Origin: Bartonella sp. MM73XJBT.G
GTDB lineage: Bacteria > Pseudomonadota > Alphaproteobacteria > Rhizobiales > Rhizobiaceae
Assembly (NCBI RefSeq): GCF_028618435.1
Contig: NZ_JAQISW010000008.1
Coordinates: forward strand, 1-64,000
Direction: 5' to 3'
Length of the DNA: 64,000 bases
The position numbers and the translations under genes are program-made. Positions 19,514 to 28,311 of the stretch are shown here, piece by piece; position 1 is the first letter of the stretch, and every line of letters starts with the position of its first letter. The notes below the pieces were generated by a model. The model worked only from the letters and a program-made list of their open reading frames with translations. It was not told the DNA's origin and made no database searches.

Positions 19514-20584
19514 TTATGTATTGTGCAAAAATCCAACAATTTCGCGAATTTTTTTCATATTTTCTTCTGCGAGCATACTAGCACGTTTAGCGCCATCATG
19601 CAAAACAGAGTCAATATAACCACTTTCTTGATGAAGGCGACGTAATTCTTCTGTTATAGGGGCAAGCTTATGGACGGTAAGGTCGGCTAGCGCTGTTTTA
19701 AAATGCGAAAATTGATGACCAGAAAACTCTAAAAGAGCCTTTTCTTTACTAACTTTGGCAAAGGCGGCGTAAATACCAAGCAGGTTATCCACTTCTGGTC
19801 GTTCTTTTAAAGCCTCAAGAGAATCTGGAAGAGGTTCGGAATCTGTTTTTGCTTTGCGTATTTTTTGGGCGATAAGATCTGCATCATCGGTCAAATTAAT
19901 GCGTGAGAAATCTGAAGGATCTGATTTTGACATTTTTTTTGTCCCATCACGCAAGGACATAACGCGTGTGGCTGTTGTCCCAATCAGCGCTTCTGGGAGG
20001 GGAAAGAAGCCTTGTTTTTTTTCTTCATCCGTTTGCATAGAGATGTTAAAATTTAAGTCGGCAATACGGTGTGCATAATCATTGTTAAATTTTTGTGCAA
20101 TATCGCGTGTGAGTTCAACATGCTGTTTTTGATCTTCACCTACCGGAACATGCGTTGCACGATAGACTAAAATATCAGCAGCCATCAACGTGGGATAGGC
20201 AAAAAGCCCAAGGGATGCTTTTTCGCGATCTTTCCCTGCTTTATCTTTAAATTGTGTCATGCGTTGAAGCCAGCCGATACGGGCAACACAATTTAAAATC
20301 CAGGCGAGTTCAGCATGTTGAAAAACACGTGATTGGTTGAAAATAATATGTTTTTGGGGATCAATACCAGCGGCGAGAAAGGCGGCTGTCACCGTTCTGG
20401 TGGATTCGCGTAAGACAAGGGGATCTGGGTTGACGGTGAGCGCATGCATATCCACAACACAATAGAGGCAGTGATAAGTGTTTTGTAGTTCAACCCAATG
20501 TTGAAGGGCTCCAAGATAATTGCCAAGATGTAAGTGACCACTCGGTTGTACGCCGGAAAAAACAAGGGGAGGGAAGGGATCCAT
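19514..20584 (-). CDS. trpS: Tryptophanyl-tRNA synthetase
   Basis: Charges tRNA-Trp with tryptophan. The 356-residue class I synthetase begins [18 protein letters not shown], which contains the HIGH-type motif, has [15 protein letters not shown] in the active site, and carries KMSKSDPS as the KMSKS loop. The ATG is at 20584. It is 61 bp downstream of murJ on the same strand; the murJ-trpS-usp-nfu order is a conserved rhizobial neighbourhood. It appears intact. Confidence 0.95.
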   Translation of the reverse strand: MDPFPPLVFSGVQPSGHLHLGNYLGALQHWVELQNTYHCLYCVVDMHALTVNPDPLVLRESTRTVTAAFLAAGIDPQKHIIFNQSRVFQHAELAWILNCVARIGWLQRMTQFKDKAGKDREKASLGLFAYPTLMAADILVYRATHVPVGEDQKQHVELTRDIAQKFNNDYAHRIADLNFNISMQTDEEKKQGFFPLPEALIGTTATRVMSLRDGTKKMSKSDPSDFSRINLTDDADLIAQKIRKAKTDSEPLPDSLEALKERPEVDNLLGIYAAFAKVSKEKALLEFSGHQFSHFKTALADLTVHKLAPITEELRRLHQESGYIDSVLHDGAKRASMLAEENMKKIREIVGFLHNT

Positions 20585-20645
20585 AGGAGTGCGCTTTCTT
20601 TAATTAGAGGTTATTCGTTTTGTTGTTTTTGACAAAGTATAAATA

Positions 20646-22217
20646 TTATAAACGTTTTTTCAAATTTTTAAGTGTGTGAAAAAAGGAACGGGGATTGGAT
20701 AGAAAATAGGCAATAAAATAGAGTGAGAATATGCCAAGCATGATCCCTGATAAGGTGATAAAACGCAAGAAAAAAGAGGCTTTTGAGGATAAAGGAAAAG
20801 ATAAAAATCCAAACACATTTAATCCGTAATAGAGGGCGAGTGCACTCAAAAGGGAAGCGATCATGAGGCATAATATTCGCTTGATCAGTTGGGCGTCGTA
20901 TTTCCAATAACCCCGTTTTATGAGAACCCCCCAAAGCAATAGGGTATTGACCCATCCAGAAGTAATTTCAGCAATAACAATGCCGCGTGCGGAAAAGGAA
21001 GGAAATAATGTTAAAGCGAGGCTGATATTGATGAAAACACAAATGCCCGTAAAAATCATTGGTGTTTTGGTATCTTCATGGGCAAAGAAATTAGGAATAA
21101 AGACCTTGATGAGTACAAAAGCTGGAAGTCCTAGTCCATAAAGTCCTAATAACTGTGCAACATGTTGTGTTGATTGATCAGTAAACTGTCCACGCTCAAA
21201 GAGTAAACTAACAATGGGGGTGGAAAGCAGCAAAAAAGCAATAGATGCTGGAAGCGTTAACAGGAGTGTTAATTCAATAGAGCGGTTTTGCAAATGGTGG
21301 GTTTCTTCATGCTTTTTGCTCCGTAATGCGCGGGTTAACTCTGGTAAAAGAACGGTTGCAACGGCAATGGCAATCACGCCTAGAGGCAATTGATAAAGCC
21401 GATCAGCATACATTAAAGAAGAGACAGCCCCCGATTGACTAGAAGCAATGTTGGTATTGATGAGCAAATTAATTTGTGTGATACCACCCGTGATGGCTGC
21501 GGGGAATGCTAAGGTTAGTAGCTTGCGAACATTAGGGGTTAAATGGGGACGACGGAAGAAAATTTTCATGCCACTTTGACGTAAAGCAACAGCAATTAAG
21601 ACAAGTTGAAGAAGCCCAGCCGCTAAAACACCCCAAGAGAGATTTAAGCCGATGTGCCAAGCGTCAAGTTGATAGATCCAAGCATAGGCGAGTACACCAA
21701 TCAGAATAATATTTAAAAAGAGTGGCGCAACAGCAGCAATAAAATAACGCCGTAGAGCATTGAGCATGCCCCCCATCATCGCAGCGAGCGACATGCAGGT
21801 TAAATAAGGAAACATGATCGCCGTAAAATGAATTGTGGCATTAAATTTTGTTGCGTCTTCACTAAAGCCTGGAGCAATAATCGTTCGCACCAAAAAAGGC
21901 ATACTCAGTTCCATTGCAATCGTTAATAATAAAAGAAGAGAAAAGAGGACACCAAAGACTTCTTCTGCGAATTTGCATGCAGATTCTTGGCCATCTTCAG
22001 TGATTTTTTTAGCAAAAAGAGGAATGAAAGCAGCATTAAAGGCACCTTCAGCAAAAAAACGGCGGAATGTATTGGGAAAACGAAAAGCAGCGTTAAAGGC
22101 ATCAGAAACAGGACCCGTCCCTAGTGCTGCGGCCATAAGCATCTCACGGACGAAGCCGAAAATACGGCTCATGAGAGTTCCGGAAGCAACTGTTGCAATT
22201 TTTTTAATCAATGTCAT
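20646..22217 (-). CDS. murJ: Lipid II flippase MurJ (MviN)
   Basis: Moves the peptidoglycan precursor lipid II across the inner membrane. The 523-residue protein has about 14 membrane spans and begins with the family signature SRIFGFVREMLMAAALGTG, followed by SDAFNAAFRFPNTFRRFFAEGAF, both diagnostic of MviN/MurJ. The middle has TGGITQINLLINTNIAS and LYQLPLGVIAIAVATVLLPEL. It heads the likely murJ-trpS-usp-nfu run. In many rhizobia glnD lies just upstream; here the sequence turns into gene-poor DNA and then the bep island, so this is probably the core/island border. Confidence 0.95.
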   Translation of the reverse strand: MTLIKKIATVASGTLMSRIFGFVREMLMAAALGTGPVSDAFNAAFRFPNTFRRFFAEGAFNAAFIPLFAKKITEDGQESACKFAEEVFGVLFSLLLLLTIAMELSMPFLVRTIIAPGFSEDATKFNATIHFTAIMFPYLTCMSLAAMMGGMLNALRRYFIAAVAPLFLNIILIGVLAYAWIYQLDAWHIGLNLSWGVLAAGLLQLVLIAVALRQSGMKIFFRRPHLTPNVRKLLTLAFPAAITGGITQINLLINTNIASSQSGAVSSLMYADRLYQLPLGVIAIAVATVLLPELTRALRSKKHEETHHLQNRSIELTLLLTLPASIAFLLLSTPIVSLLFERGQFTDQSTQHVAQLLGLYGLGLPAFVLIKVFIPNFFAHEDTKTPMIFTGICVFINISLALTLFPSFSARGIVIAEITSGWVNTLLLWGVLIKRGYWKYDAQLIKRILCLMIASLLSALALYYGLNVFGFLSFPLSSKASFFLRFITLSGIMLGIFSLYFIAYFLSNPRSFFHTLKNLKKRL

Positions 22218-22477
22218 AAAGATATATCAGATTCGTGGTAAAAGAGAAGCGATGAGTAGAGAAATAAGCCGTTTTAAATCGTAAAAATCTGATCTGTATT
22301 CTCATACAAAAATATAATACAAAAATATATTTGTGCAGCGTTTTACGACGGTGTTTGTCTTTCTGTCAACAATGGTTGCGTGAAGACTTTTAACATGCTC
22401 CTTGTTTTATTGTTGCCTTACAATTTTTATTGTTGCCATAAAATAATTAAAATTTCTTTAGGGGCATGACCCATTTT
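22218..22477. other. Upstream region of murJ
   Basis: Non-coding AT-rich DNA leading into a dispersed-repeat copy. No promoter was singled out. Confidence 0.3.
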
Positions 22478-22770
22478 TACGCTTATGGAGTAACAAGCCG
22501 GCTCACCAGCACACACTTTTCCAGCTGCTCTAGAATGTTGTGACAGACTTTGCATTTAGATGATTTAATTTAGATGATTTATAAGAGACATTTTTACTCT
22601 TTTCTTAAATTATTTTTATCCATACGTTAATCTCATTTGTAACGTGCAAACGAATGGTTTTGATTGATGCAACATGCACGCAACATAAAGAGACTTAGAA
22701 TAAGAGAATATTACGATCTTTGGGGCTCTCATTCAACAGGCAAAATAGTGAATACGCATTATAAATCAAT
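22478..22770 (+). repeat. Dispersed intergenic repeat, copy 2
   Basis: Matches copies 1 and 3 in order: ACAAGCCGGCTCACCAGCAC, then CATACGTTAATCTC..TTTGTAACGTGCAAACGAATGG, TTTTGATTGATGCAACATG, and a right end with GAGAATATTACG..CTCATTCAACA followed by CATTATAAATCAAT. No coding capacity. Confidence 0.7.
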
Positions 22771-22953
22771 TTATTACACCCTATTTAAAAAAATGAAAAT
22801 AAAATAAAAGTTTGAAGAAATGTGCAGTTTCTATGATTTAGGGCTTTTGATGCTTTTAAACGTTTGTCAGACTGAGCTTAACGGTGATGGCAAAACAGTG
22901 TGATGGATTTTTACTTTTACGGCTTTATGTTCTCACCAAATGAGGTCGCCTTC

Positions 22954-23190
22954 TTATTTTAGAGATTCCATAAATATAAGGGTAGAAAGACGTAATCTTT
23001 CAACAGCGTCTTGCCTGTTTTTAGCACCACGGGCAAGAGCATTATAGGTAATGAAAGGGTTGATATGATCTTTTCAAAAATGATCAATCCTTTGCTCTGC
23101 TGAGATTTTTTTCATCATTGATGGGAGGGTAAAATCTGAGCCAATAAAGAAAGTTTTCCCTTTATGGTTTTCGTATCTGGTTGACACACG
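22954..23190 (-). pseudogene. Decayed gene end, family not recognised
   Basis: Two adjoining minus-strand pieces read like protein: GSDFTLPSMMKKISAEQRID ending at a TGA, and after a shift NPFITYNALARGAKNRQDAV..LIFMESLK with a TAA at 22954-22956. The pieces have ordinary composition but no start and contain stops, so this is a remnant between the FIC effector and murJ. I cannot name the parent gene. Confidence 0.4.
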
Positions 23191-23219
23191 ATTGATTTGC
23201 CGATGAACGCAGGGGGAAA

Positions 23220-23244
23220 GCCCCTCTTTTTTATCAGAGAGGGC
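23220..23244 (-). terminator. Probable terminator of the 805-residue FIC effector gene
   Basis: On the minus strand GCCCTCTCT, a short A-rich loop, then GAGGGGC and TTTCCCC, 26 bases after the stop. The stem is imperfect and the T-run short. Confidence 0.45.
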
Positions 23245-23269
23245 AAAAAGTGAAAACTTATATGAATTT

Positions 23270-25687
23270 TTAGAGAGTCATAGCCTTTGTGTGCTGCGTT
23301 TTGTGAGAGGGAATATTTTCTTGTCTCTTGATGTTTTGATGAACGTTTTCTATCATTTTTTGTGTTTTACTTGCTTCTTTATCAAAGGTGTTCGACCATG
23401 TTTTTTCAGTGTTTTTCTTGAGCCATTGATGCGGGAGAGATTGATGCTGGTTTGGTGCTGAGCGGTTATTCAATTGGGGGGTATAAAAATCCATGGAGCG
23501 TATGTTTTGTTCTATCTCTTTTGTCTGTTTAACGATTTCCAGAATCTCTTTTGCTTTGACAGCTGATGTTCCAAGGCTTGTAGCCAGTTTTTCGGGATTA
23601 TTTTCCTTTATCGCCTCATGCTCGCTTAAGGATAAGCGTTCATTGATTTTTCTCATATAAGTCCTTATTTCCCCCCTTAACTCAGGAGAGTTTGATAATG
23701 TTTCTTTCTGTTGTTCTTTTGGTAAGGCGAGGAGATTTTGCATCCAAACCTTAGGCATTAGGACCGATTGTTCACAACGTTTTTGTTTTGCGTGATGGTT
23801 ATGGAGAATATCTCTTTCTGTTTGTTTTAAAATATCGAGGTAACACTCAATGGCTCTACAGAGGGGCAAAATATTGGCTTCAGCTTCAGCGCGTGCATGA
23901 TTTTTTATGCCAAAGATATTGCTTCCAGACAACTGAGAAATCGATTGAGGAGATGTGGCAATTTGATGGGTGAGCTGTTCTCCTCTCTTATGATTTTCAT
24001 GAATCCGTTCAATTTTTTCCTGCAAAATATGCCGATTGCCATAAATGATTTGGCATAAAGTTTCGATTTCTGTTCTTCTTGCTTGAAGTGATGTGTTATT
24101 TTTTATCCTCGTGGTAATTTCATTGCTTGTAAGGGGGGGTATTTTTTTTGCGGCAATCAGCACCTCTTGCTGGTGTTGAGCGCTTGGTGTTGTAAAGGAG
24201 AAGGTTTCATCACTTGTTAATGTTTGTATCGGCTCTGGTGTGCGCTCTTCTTTCAGTTTAGGCGATAAGGAGAGTTTCTCAGATGGGGCGGTGTCTGTTG
24301 TTTTTATCCCACTCTCCCAGTATGCCATTGCTTTTTGGGGGTACTGTTTTGCTCTTTCTTGATGATCTGAACCTGTTGTCATTTGGACGGATATTTGATC
24401 ATTTGTTGCTATATGGTTCGTTTGTAAAATGGTTTCTTGAAAATCTTTTTGCGCTTGCCTCATAGAGGAAGCAGAGTGAGCCATTGGTTGTGCCCTTTGT
24501 TCTTTTTCTTGTAGATTTTGGGGGATAACTTTAGCGTCGTCCTGTAAAGCATGGGGGACAACCCATGGTGAAAAATGGGCTTTTTCTTTTCTCTTTGTTT
24601 GAATGGATGTGTTGTCTTTGCTTTTTTCAGTTATTTCATCGTCTTTAAGAGCGTCTCTTTTTTCTTCTGAAAACAATGTTTTTGGCTGGGTTTTTTGCTG
24701 GATTTTTTCTGGGCTTTGAGCTTTTGGTACTGTAAAGGAGAAGGTCTCACCACTTGTTAATGTTTGTCTTTGCTCTGGTGTGAGATCTTTTTTATTTCCC
24801 AAGATGAGTGTTCCCTGAACATCCATCATGAAACCATTGGCTCCACAGCCTCTATAGGTCCCATGATAGGTTTCACCTTCTTTTGCGACGACAGTGAGAT
24901 AATAATTTTTTTCACCCATTCCAAGCTTTCTCATAGAGTTGGTGAATTCTTGTAAAATGAGCAATTTTTCTGGATGAGAGATATCCTCAAGCAGATGTTT
25001 CATAGGCTCTGAATCGCTACGTTCCATGGCGGCTGCGCGGACAAAGTCTTTACGCTTTTTGCTCACAACAGAAAAATCGAGCGTATGTCCTGCTGCTTGA
25101 GCGAGTTTTTCAACAAACAGTCTCTTTGTACGTCTATTGCCCTCTCTGAAAGGATGCAAGTGGTGTAAATCTATCATTATTTCAGCAGCGTGTTCAACAA
25201 ATTCTTCACGGGATAAGTCTTGTAAATTCTTTTTTTCAGCAAGTGTTTTATCTAACTTTTCTAATCCTTCCTGGATTTTTTTTCCCATAGCAAAAGGTTT
25301 TGTAAATTCTTTTCTCTTCAAAATGGGCATAGAAGCAACAGTGCTATCTTCAAAGGTAAAAGGTGTTTCGCGGGTTTGTCCAGCCCATTCAAATGCCCGG
25401 AAAAAGAGGCGATGATGAAGATATTTGAGATAGGCGGCATCAAATTGCTCTGGTGGGGGCTCTTGGCGCAGTTTGATCATTTCTTTTTTTACATCATCAG
25501 AACAGCGTTCTTTTAATATTTCTTTATCTTTAATACGGTATTTATTTTTGAGCACATTGCTATTGGGGTAGAAAAAATTTTGCGCTGCTTCATTGATTTG
25601 CTTTAAAACGGCGGCATTTATTGCAGGGGATTGTTCTTGCAATTCTTTCTGTGTAGAGGAAGCCCCCTGTTCTGTGTTTTCTTTCAT
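23270..25687 (-). CDS. FIC-BID effector (Bep), 805 residues
   Basis: A predicted T4SS effector. Residues ~40-250 are a FIC (AMP-transferase-type) domain with flap TFEDSTVASMP and a FIC loop HPFREGNRRTKR at 178-189, where the usual GNGR glycine is replaced by arginine. Residues ~255-325 resemble the OB-like linker of BepA (YYLTVVAKEGETYHGTYRG). A ~210-residue low-complexity linker follows in which LTSGETFSFT recurs as LTSDETFSFT. Residues ~540-650 form a BID with LSGSNIFGIKNHARAEAE, followed by a helical, basic tail ending KAMTL, the delivery signal. It is much longer than BepA (544) or BepC (532). GAAAGGAAA precedes the ATG. It is last in the bep series; no antitoxin frame was found upstream. 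Confidence 0.87.
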   Translation of the reverse strand: MKENTEQGASSTQKELQEQSPAINAAVLKQINEAAQNFFYPNSNVLKNKYRIKDKEILKERCSDDVKKEMIKLRQEPPPEQFDAAYLKYLHHRLFFRAFEWAGQTRETPFTFEDSTVASMPILKRKEFTKPFAMGKKIQEGLEKLDKTLAEKKNLQDLSREEFVEHAAEIMIDLHHLHPFREGNRRTKRLFVEKLAQAAGHTLDFSVVSKKRKDFVRAAAMERSDSEPMKHLLEDISHPEKLLILQEFTNSMRKLGMGEKNYYLTVVAKEGETYHGTYRGCGANGFMMDVQGTLILGNKKDLTPEQRQTLTSGETFSFTVPKAQSPEKIQQKTQPKTLFSEEKRDALKDDEITEKSKDNTSIQTKRKEKAHFSPWVVPHALQDDAKVIPQNLQEKEQRAQPMAHSASSMRQAQKDFQETILQTNHIATNDQISVQMTTGSDHQERAKQYPQKAMAYWESGIKTTDTAPSEKLSLSPKLKEERTPEPIQTLTSDETFSFTTPSAQHQQEVLIAAKKIPPLTSNEITTRIKNNTSLQARRTEIETLCQIIYGNRHILQEKIERIHENHKRGEQLTHQIATSPQSISQLSGSNIFGIKNHARAEAEANILPLCRAIECYLDILKQTERDILHNHHAKQKRCEQSVLMPKVWMQNLLALPKEQQKETLSNSPELRGEIRTYMRKINERLSLSEHEAIKENNPEKLATSLGTSAVKAKEILEIVKQTKEIEQNIRSMDFYTPQLNNRSAPNQHQSLPHQWLKKNTEKTWSNTFDKEASKTQKMIENVHQNIKRQENIPSHKTQHTKAMTL

Positions 25688-26031
25688 GTATATTTCCTTT
25701 CAAGTTTTTAATATTTGTTTTTTTAAAAAGCTTCTTTTTTACATTTTTTGCCTTATGTTATTTTCATTAAGCTTTTTCTTCTTCTTCAAAGAAGAATACC
25801 GATTGGAATGATGGGAAAAATTTGACTCTCTTCGCATGGAGCCCAAGTTGATGATAGAACAGCGTTAATGTTTGTAACTTTTATGAAATGTTATCGTGCA
25901 ATTTTTTTGATGCGTTTTGTCATATGAGAGTTTATTCAAATTTTTCTGTATGTTATATGCCACCCTTGGTGCAACCTTGGCAGGATAATTGCTCCAAGGT
26001 GGTGTGTGAAAAGCCAAAGGGGATGAGACCA
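25688..26031. other. Intergenic between two bep genes
   Basis: About 340 bp holding the promoter and ribosome site of the 805-residue effector. It does not share the conserved cassette seen upstream of the shorter bep genes. No antitoxin-like frame was found here. Confidence 0.4.
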
Positions 26032-28005
26032 TTACGACAAAGCCATTGCTTTTGATGTTTCACCTCTGCGTGGTCGAATAGGGGGGTGCTCTTCTTGTCT
26101 CGATGTTTCAGTAACCTCTTGACGTCGCTTTGTTGTTGAGCGCTCAGGCAACTTCTGGGGCTCTGATAAGCTTTGTTGCTTTTGCAATTTTTTATCGAGA
26201 TCGGTAAGCGGTTGATGGCGTTGTTGTTGCTCTGTTTGATGGTTTTGCACAATGGTTTCTCTTAATTGCTTTATCGTATCAGCATAATCCTTAATGGCGG
26301 TACAAAGGGTAGGAAGATTTTCTTCAGCGGCTTTGCGCGCTGCGTTTTTTATGCCAAGGGTTTTTCTACCAGCGAGCGGAGCAAAAAATGTTGGATCCTT
26401 TTCAATTTGAAAGACAAGCTCTTCTCCCATATCTGGAATTTTGTGCATATCTTCCATTCTATATTGCAAAATAAATGGATCATTATAAACAATTTGGCTC
26501 CAATATTGGACCTCTCTTTGACCATATTGAACCGATGGATCTTGTTGAACTCTGCGGGCAATTTCTTGATTTGACAGAGGCCCTATTTTCTTTTCTGAAT
26601 TGAGCGGATTTGGTGTGTGTTGAGCGATTGCTTCTTCCTGTTGCGCGTGTTGATGCTGTCGTTGTTTGGTGTGAGGACTCCGTGAAATATTTTGACTCCG
26701 TGAAATATTTTCTTGTATATATTTTGAGGTATATACAAAACCGTTAATGGCTTCAGACAGATTAGGAAGCGTTTCTTCAGCTTCTTTGCGCGCATGACTT
26801 TTTATGCCAAGAACTTTTCGACCCGCAAGCTTAGAAATAGATTGAGGGTTTTCTCTAACATCCCATAAGAGCTGTTCGCCCATAGGAGGATTTTCTCTAA
26901 TTTCTTCTATTCTTTGTTCTAAAATAAGTCGGTCACCATAAACCTTTTCGCATAAAAATCGTATTTCTTCGTGATATGCTATGAGCAAGAACTCTTTTTC
27001 CATTGTATTAAAAGAAGTTTTTTGTTCCTGAGGCGGTTTTGGTGGTTCATTTGCTGTTTGTGGGGAGCCCGTTTTTTGCGTGACAGCACCGCTTTGTTTT
27101 CTGTCTCTTATTTGGTGTGCTTTGCTTGAACGAGGGACTGCATATATTTCACTGTCTTGTGATGATGAACTGCTTTGCTGCCGGACTGTTCTGTGCTGGG
27201 CTGTTTTGGGTCTAACACTTGGGATGGGAGTTTCAGGGTTTTGGCTTTTTGTGCTGGTTTGCGCGTTTTCTCTCATGCCTGGAGGCGTTTGCGCTCTTGG
27301 TGTTGCATAGGGATTTTCTTCTTTTTGAACTGCTGTTTTGTGCTGGATTCTATCTTTTGCACGCGGTGGTCTTTGTGGCGGCGTTTTTATCTGCGTGGTG
27401 GGGTGCTCGAGGGTTTCTGTCTTTTGAATTTTTGCCTCAGTTGGTATTTTTTCTCTTACACGTGGGGGAGGGGGTGGGGCTACTTTTGGGGGGGAGGAGG
27501 AAGCTTCAACTTGTGGACTTTGTTGTTGCCTCTCTTTTGCCCGTGGGGGTTTTGGTGGTGCTATTTTTGCCTGTAGAGGAGGCGTTTCTTGGGTTTCTGG
27601 CTTTTGAATTTTTGCTTCAGTTGGTATTTTTTCTCTTACGCGTGGGGGTGGGGGTGGGGCTACTTTTGGGTGGGAAGGGAAATCTTCAACTTGTGGGCTG
27701 TGTTGTTGCCTCTCTTTTGCTCGTGGGGGTTTTGGTGGTGCCACTTTTGCCTGTAGAGGGGGCGTTTCTTGGGTTTCTGGCTTTTGAATTTTTGCTTCAG
27801 TTGGTGTTTTTTCTCTTACGCGTGGGGGAGGGGGTGGGGCAACCTTTGGAGGGGGTGAAAAATTTTCTGGTTGTTTTTGTAGAGGTGGTTTTTGTGGTTT
27901 TGGAGAAACTTGGGGAGGAGATGTTCTGGTGGGGGATTGTTCAGTCTGTTGTTGAAATTTTTCCATCATTTCGGTGATAAAAGGGGAGGGGGTTCTTTTT
28001 TTCAT
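26032..28005 (-). CDS. Proline-rich repeat effector with two BID domains (Bep)
   Basis: A predicted effector of 657 residues. The first ~225 residues are proline-rich, with three copies of a 60-residue unit containing KVAPPPPPRVREK and APPKPPRAKER (the last copy degenerate). These match PxxPxR and PxPxPR ligands of SH3 domains. Two tyrosine motifs follow, ENPYATPR and SEIYAVPR. BID1 lies around residues 335-440 (LAGRKVLGIKSHARKEAE) and BID2 around 485-600 (LAGRKTLGIKNAARKAAE). The end is basic, KAMALS. I start at the ATG at 28005 with AAAGGA upstream; a TTG five codons earlier lies within the ribosome site. No FIC domain. I do not recognise a named Bep with this head. Confidence 0.87.
   Translation of the reverse strand: MKKRTPSPFITEMMEKFQQQTEQSPTRTSPPQVSPKPQKPPLQKQPENFSPPPKVAPPPPPRVREKTPTEAKIQKPETQETPPLQAKVAPPKPPRAKERQQHSPQVEDFPSHPKVAPPPPPRVREKIPTEAKIQKPETQETPPLQAKIAPPKPPRAKERQQQSPQVEASSSPPKVAPPPPPRVREKIPTEAKIQKTETLEHPTTQIKTPPQRPPRAKDRIQHKTAVQKEENPYATPRAQTPPGMRENAQTSTKSQNPETPIPSVRPKTAQHRTVRQQSSSSSQDSEIYAVPRSSKAHQIRDRKQSGAVTQKTGSPQTANEPPKPPQEQKTSFNTMEKEFLLIAYHEEIRFLCEKVYGDRLILEQRIEEIRENPPMGEQLLWDVRENPQSISKLAGRKVLGIKSHARKEAEETLPNLSEAINGFVYTSKYIQENISRSQNISRSPHTKQRQHQHAQQEEAIAQHTPNPLNSEKKIGPLSNQEIARRVQQDPSVQYGQREVQYWSQIVYNDPFILQYRMEDMHKIPDMGEELVFQIEKDPTFFAPLAGRKTLGIKNAARKAAEENLPTLCTAIKDYADTIKQLRETIVQNHQTEQQQRHQPLTDLDKKLQKQQSLSEPQKLPERSTTKRRQEVTETSRQEEHPPIRPRRGETSKAMALS
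27307..27846 (-). repeat. 180-bp tandem repeats encoding proline-rich units
   Basis: Three near-identical 180-bp units (60 codons) within the proline-rich effector gene, starting at KVAPPPPPR codons near 27846, 27666 and 27486. The first two are almost identical and the third has diverged at its end. The in-frame period allows copy-number change without loss of the BID domains. Confidence 0.85.
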
Positions 28006-28242
28006 GCATGGTCCTTTCAAACTCTTTCAATATTGTTTTTAAATACTATTTAAGAATGTGTGTTGGTGTTTATTCTGTTTTATGCTTTTTTATTTTAACT
28101 TTATGAGAGAGGATGTGAAACTGAGTGGTCTAACACGATTTCACTCTCTTGCTCTCTTGATGCTGCTTATGATCACTCTTTAAATACTGTTTTATCAATG
28201 GCTTAGATTAAATGGTGGAGAAATGAACTTCGTTCCTTTTTT

Positions 28243-28279
28243 CTTGGCGCAAACCACCTCTTTTATGTGTTGCGCCAAG
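28243..28279 (-). other. Hairpin downstream of two-BID effector gene
   Basis: CTTGGCGCAA (28243-28252) and TTGCGCCAAG (28270-28279) form a perfect 10-bp stem 33 bases past the stop at 28312. It is the same CTTGGCG..CGCCAAG core as the hairpins at 29882 and 31074. No T-run follows on the minus strand, so it may be a processing or stability element. Confidence 0.6.
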
Positions 28280-28311
28280 ATGTTGGATTCAGCGTGAAAA
28301 TTTATGTCTGT

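Noticed and set aside
27219-27977. Long plus-strand frame (252 codons) opposite the proline-rich effector gene
   Set aside because: It is the antisense of the CCN-rich proline repeats, giving an artificial Leu/Val/Phe/Gly-rich sequence; it has no ribosome site and the minus-strand protein has clear BID domains.
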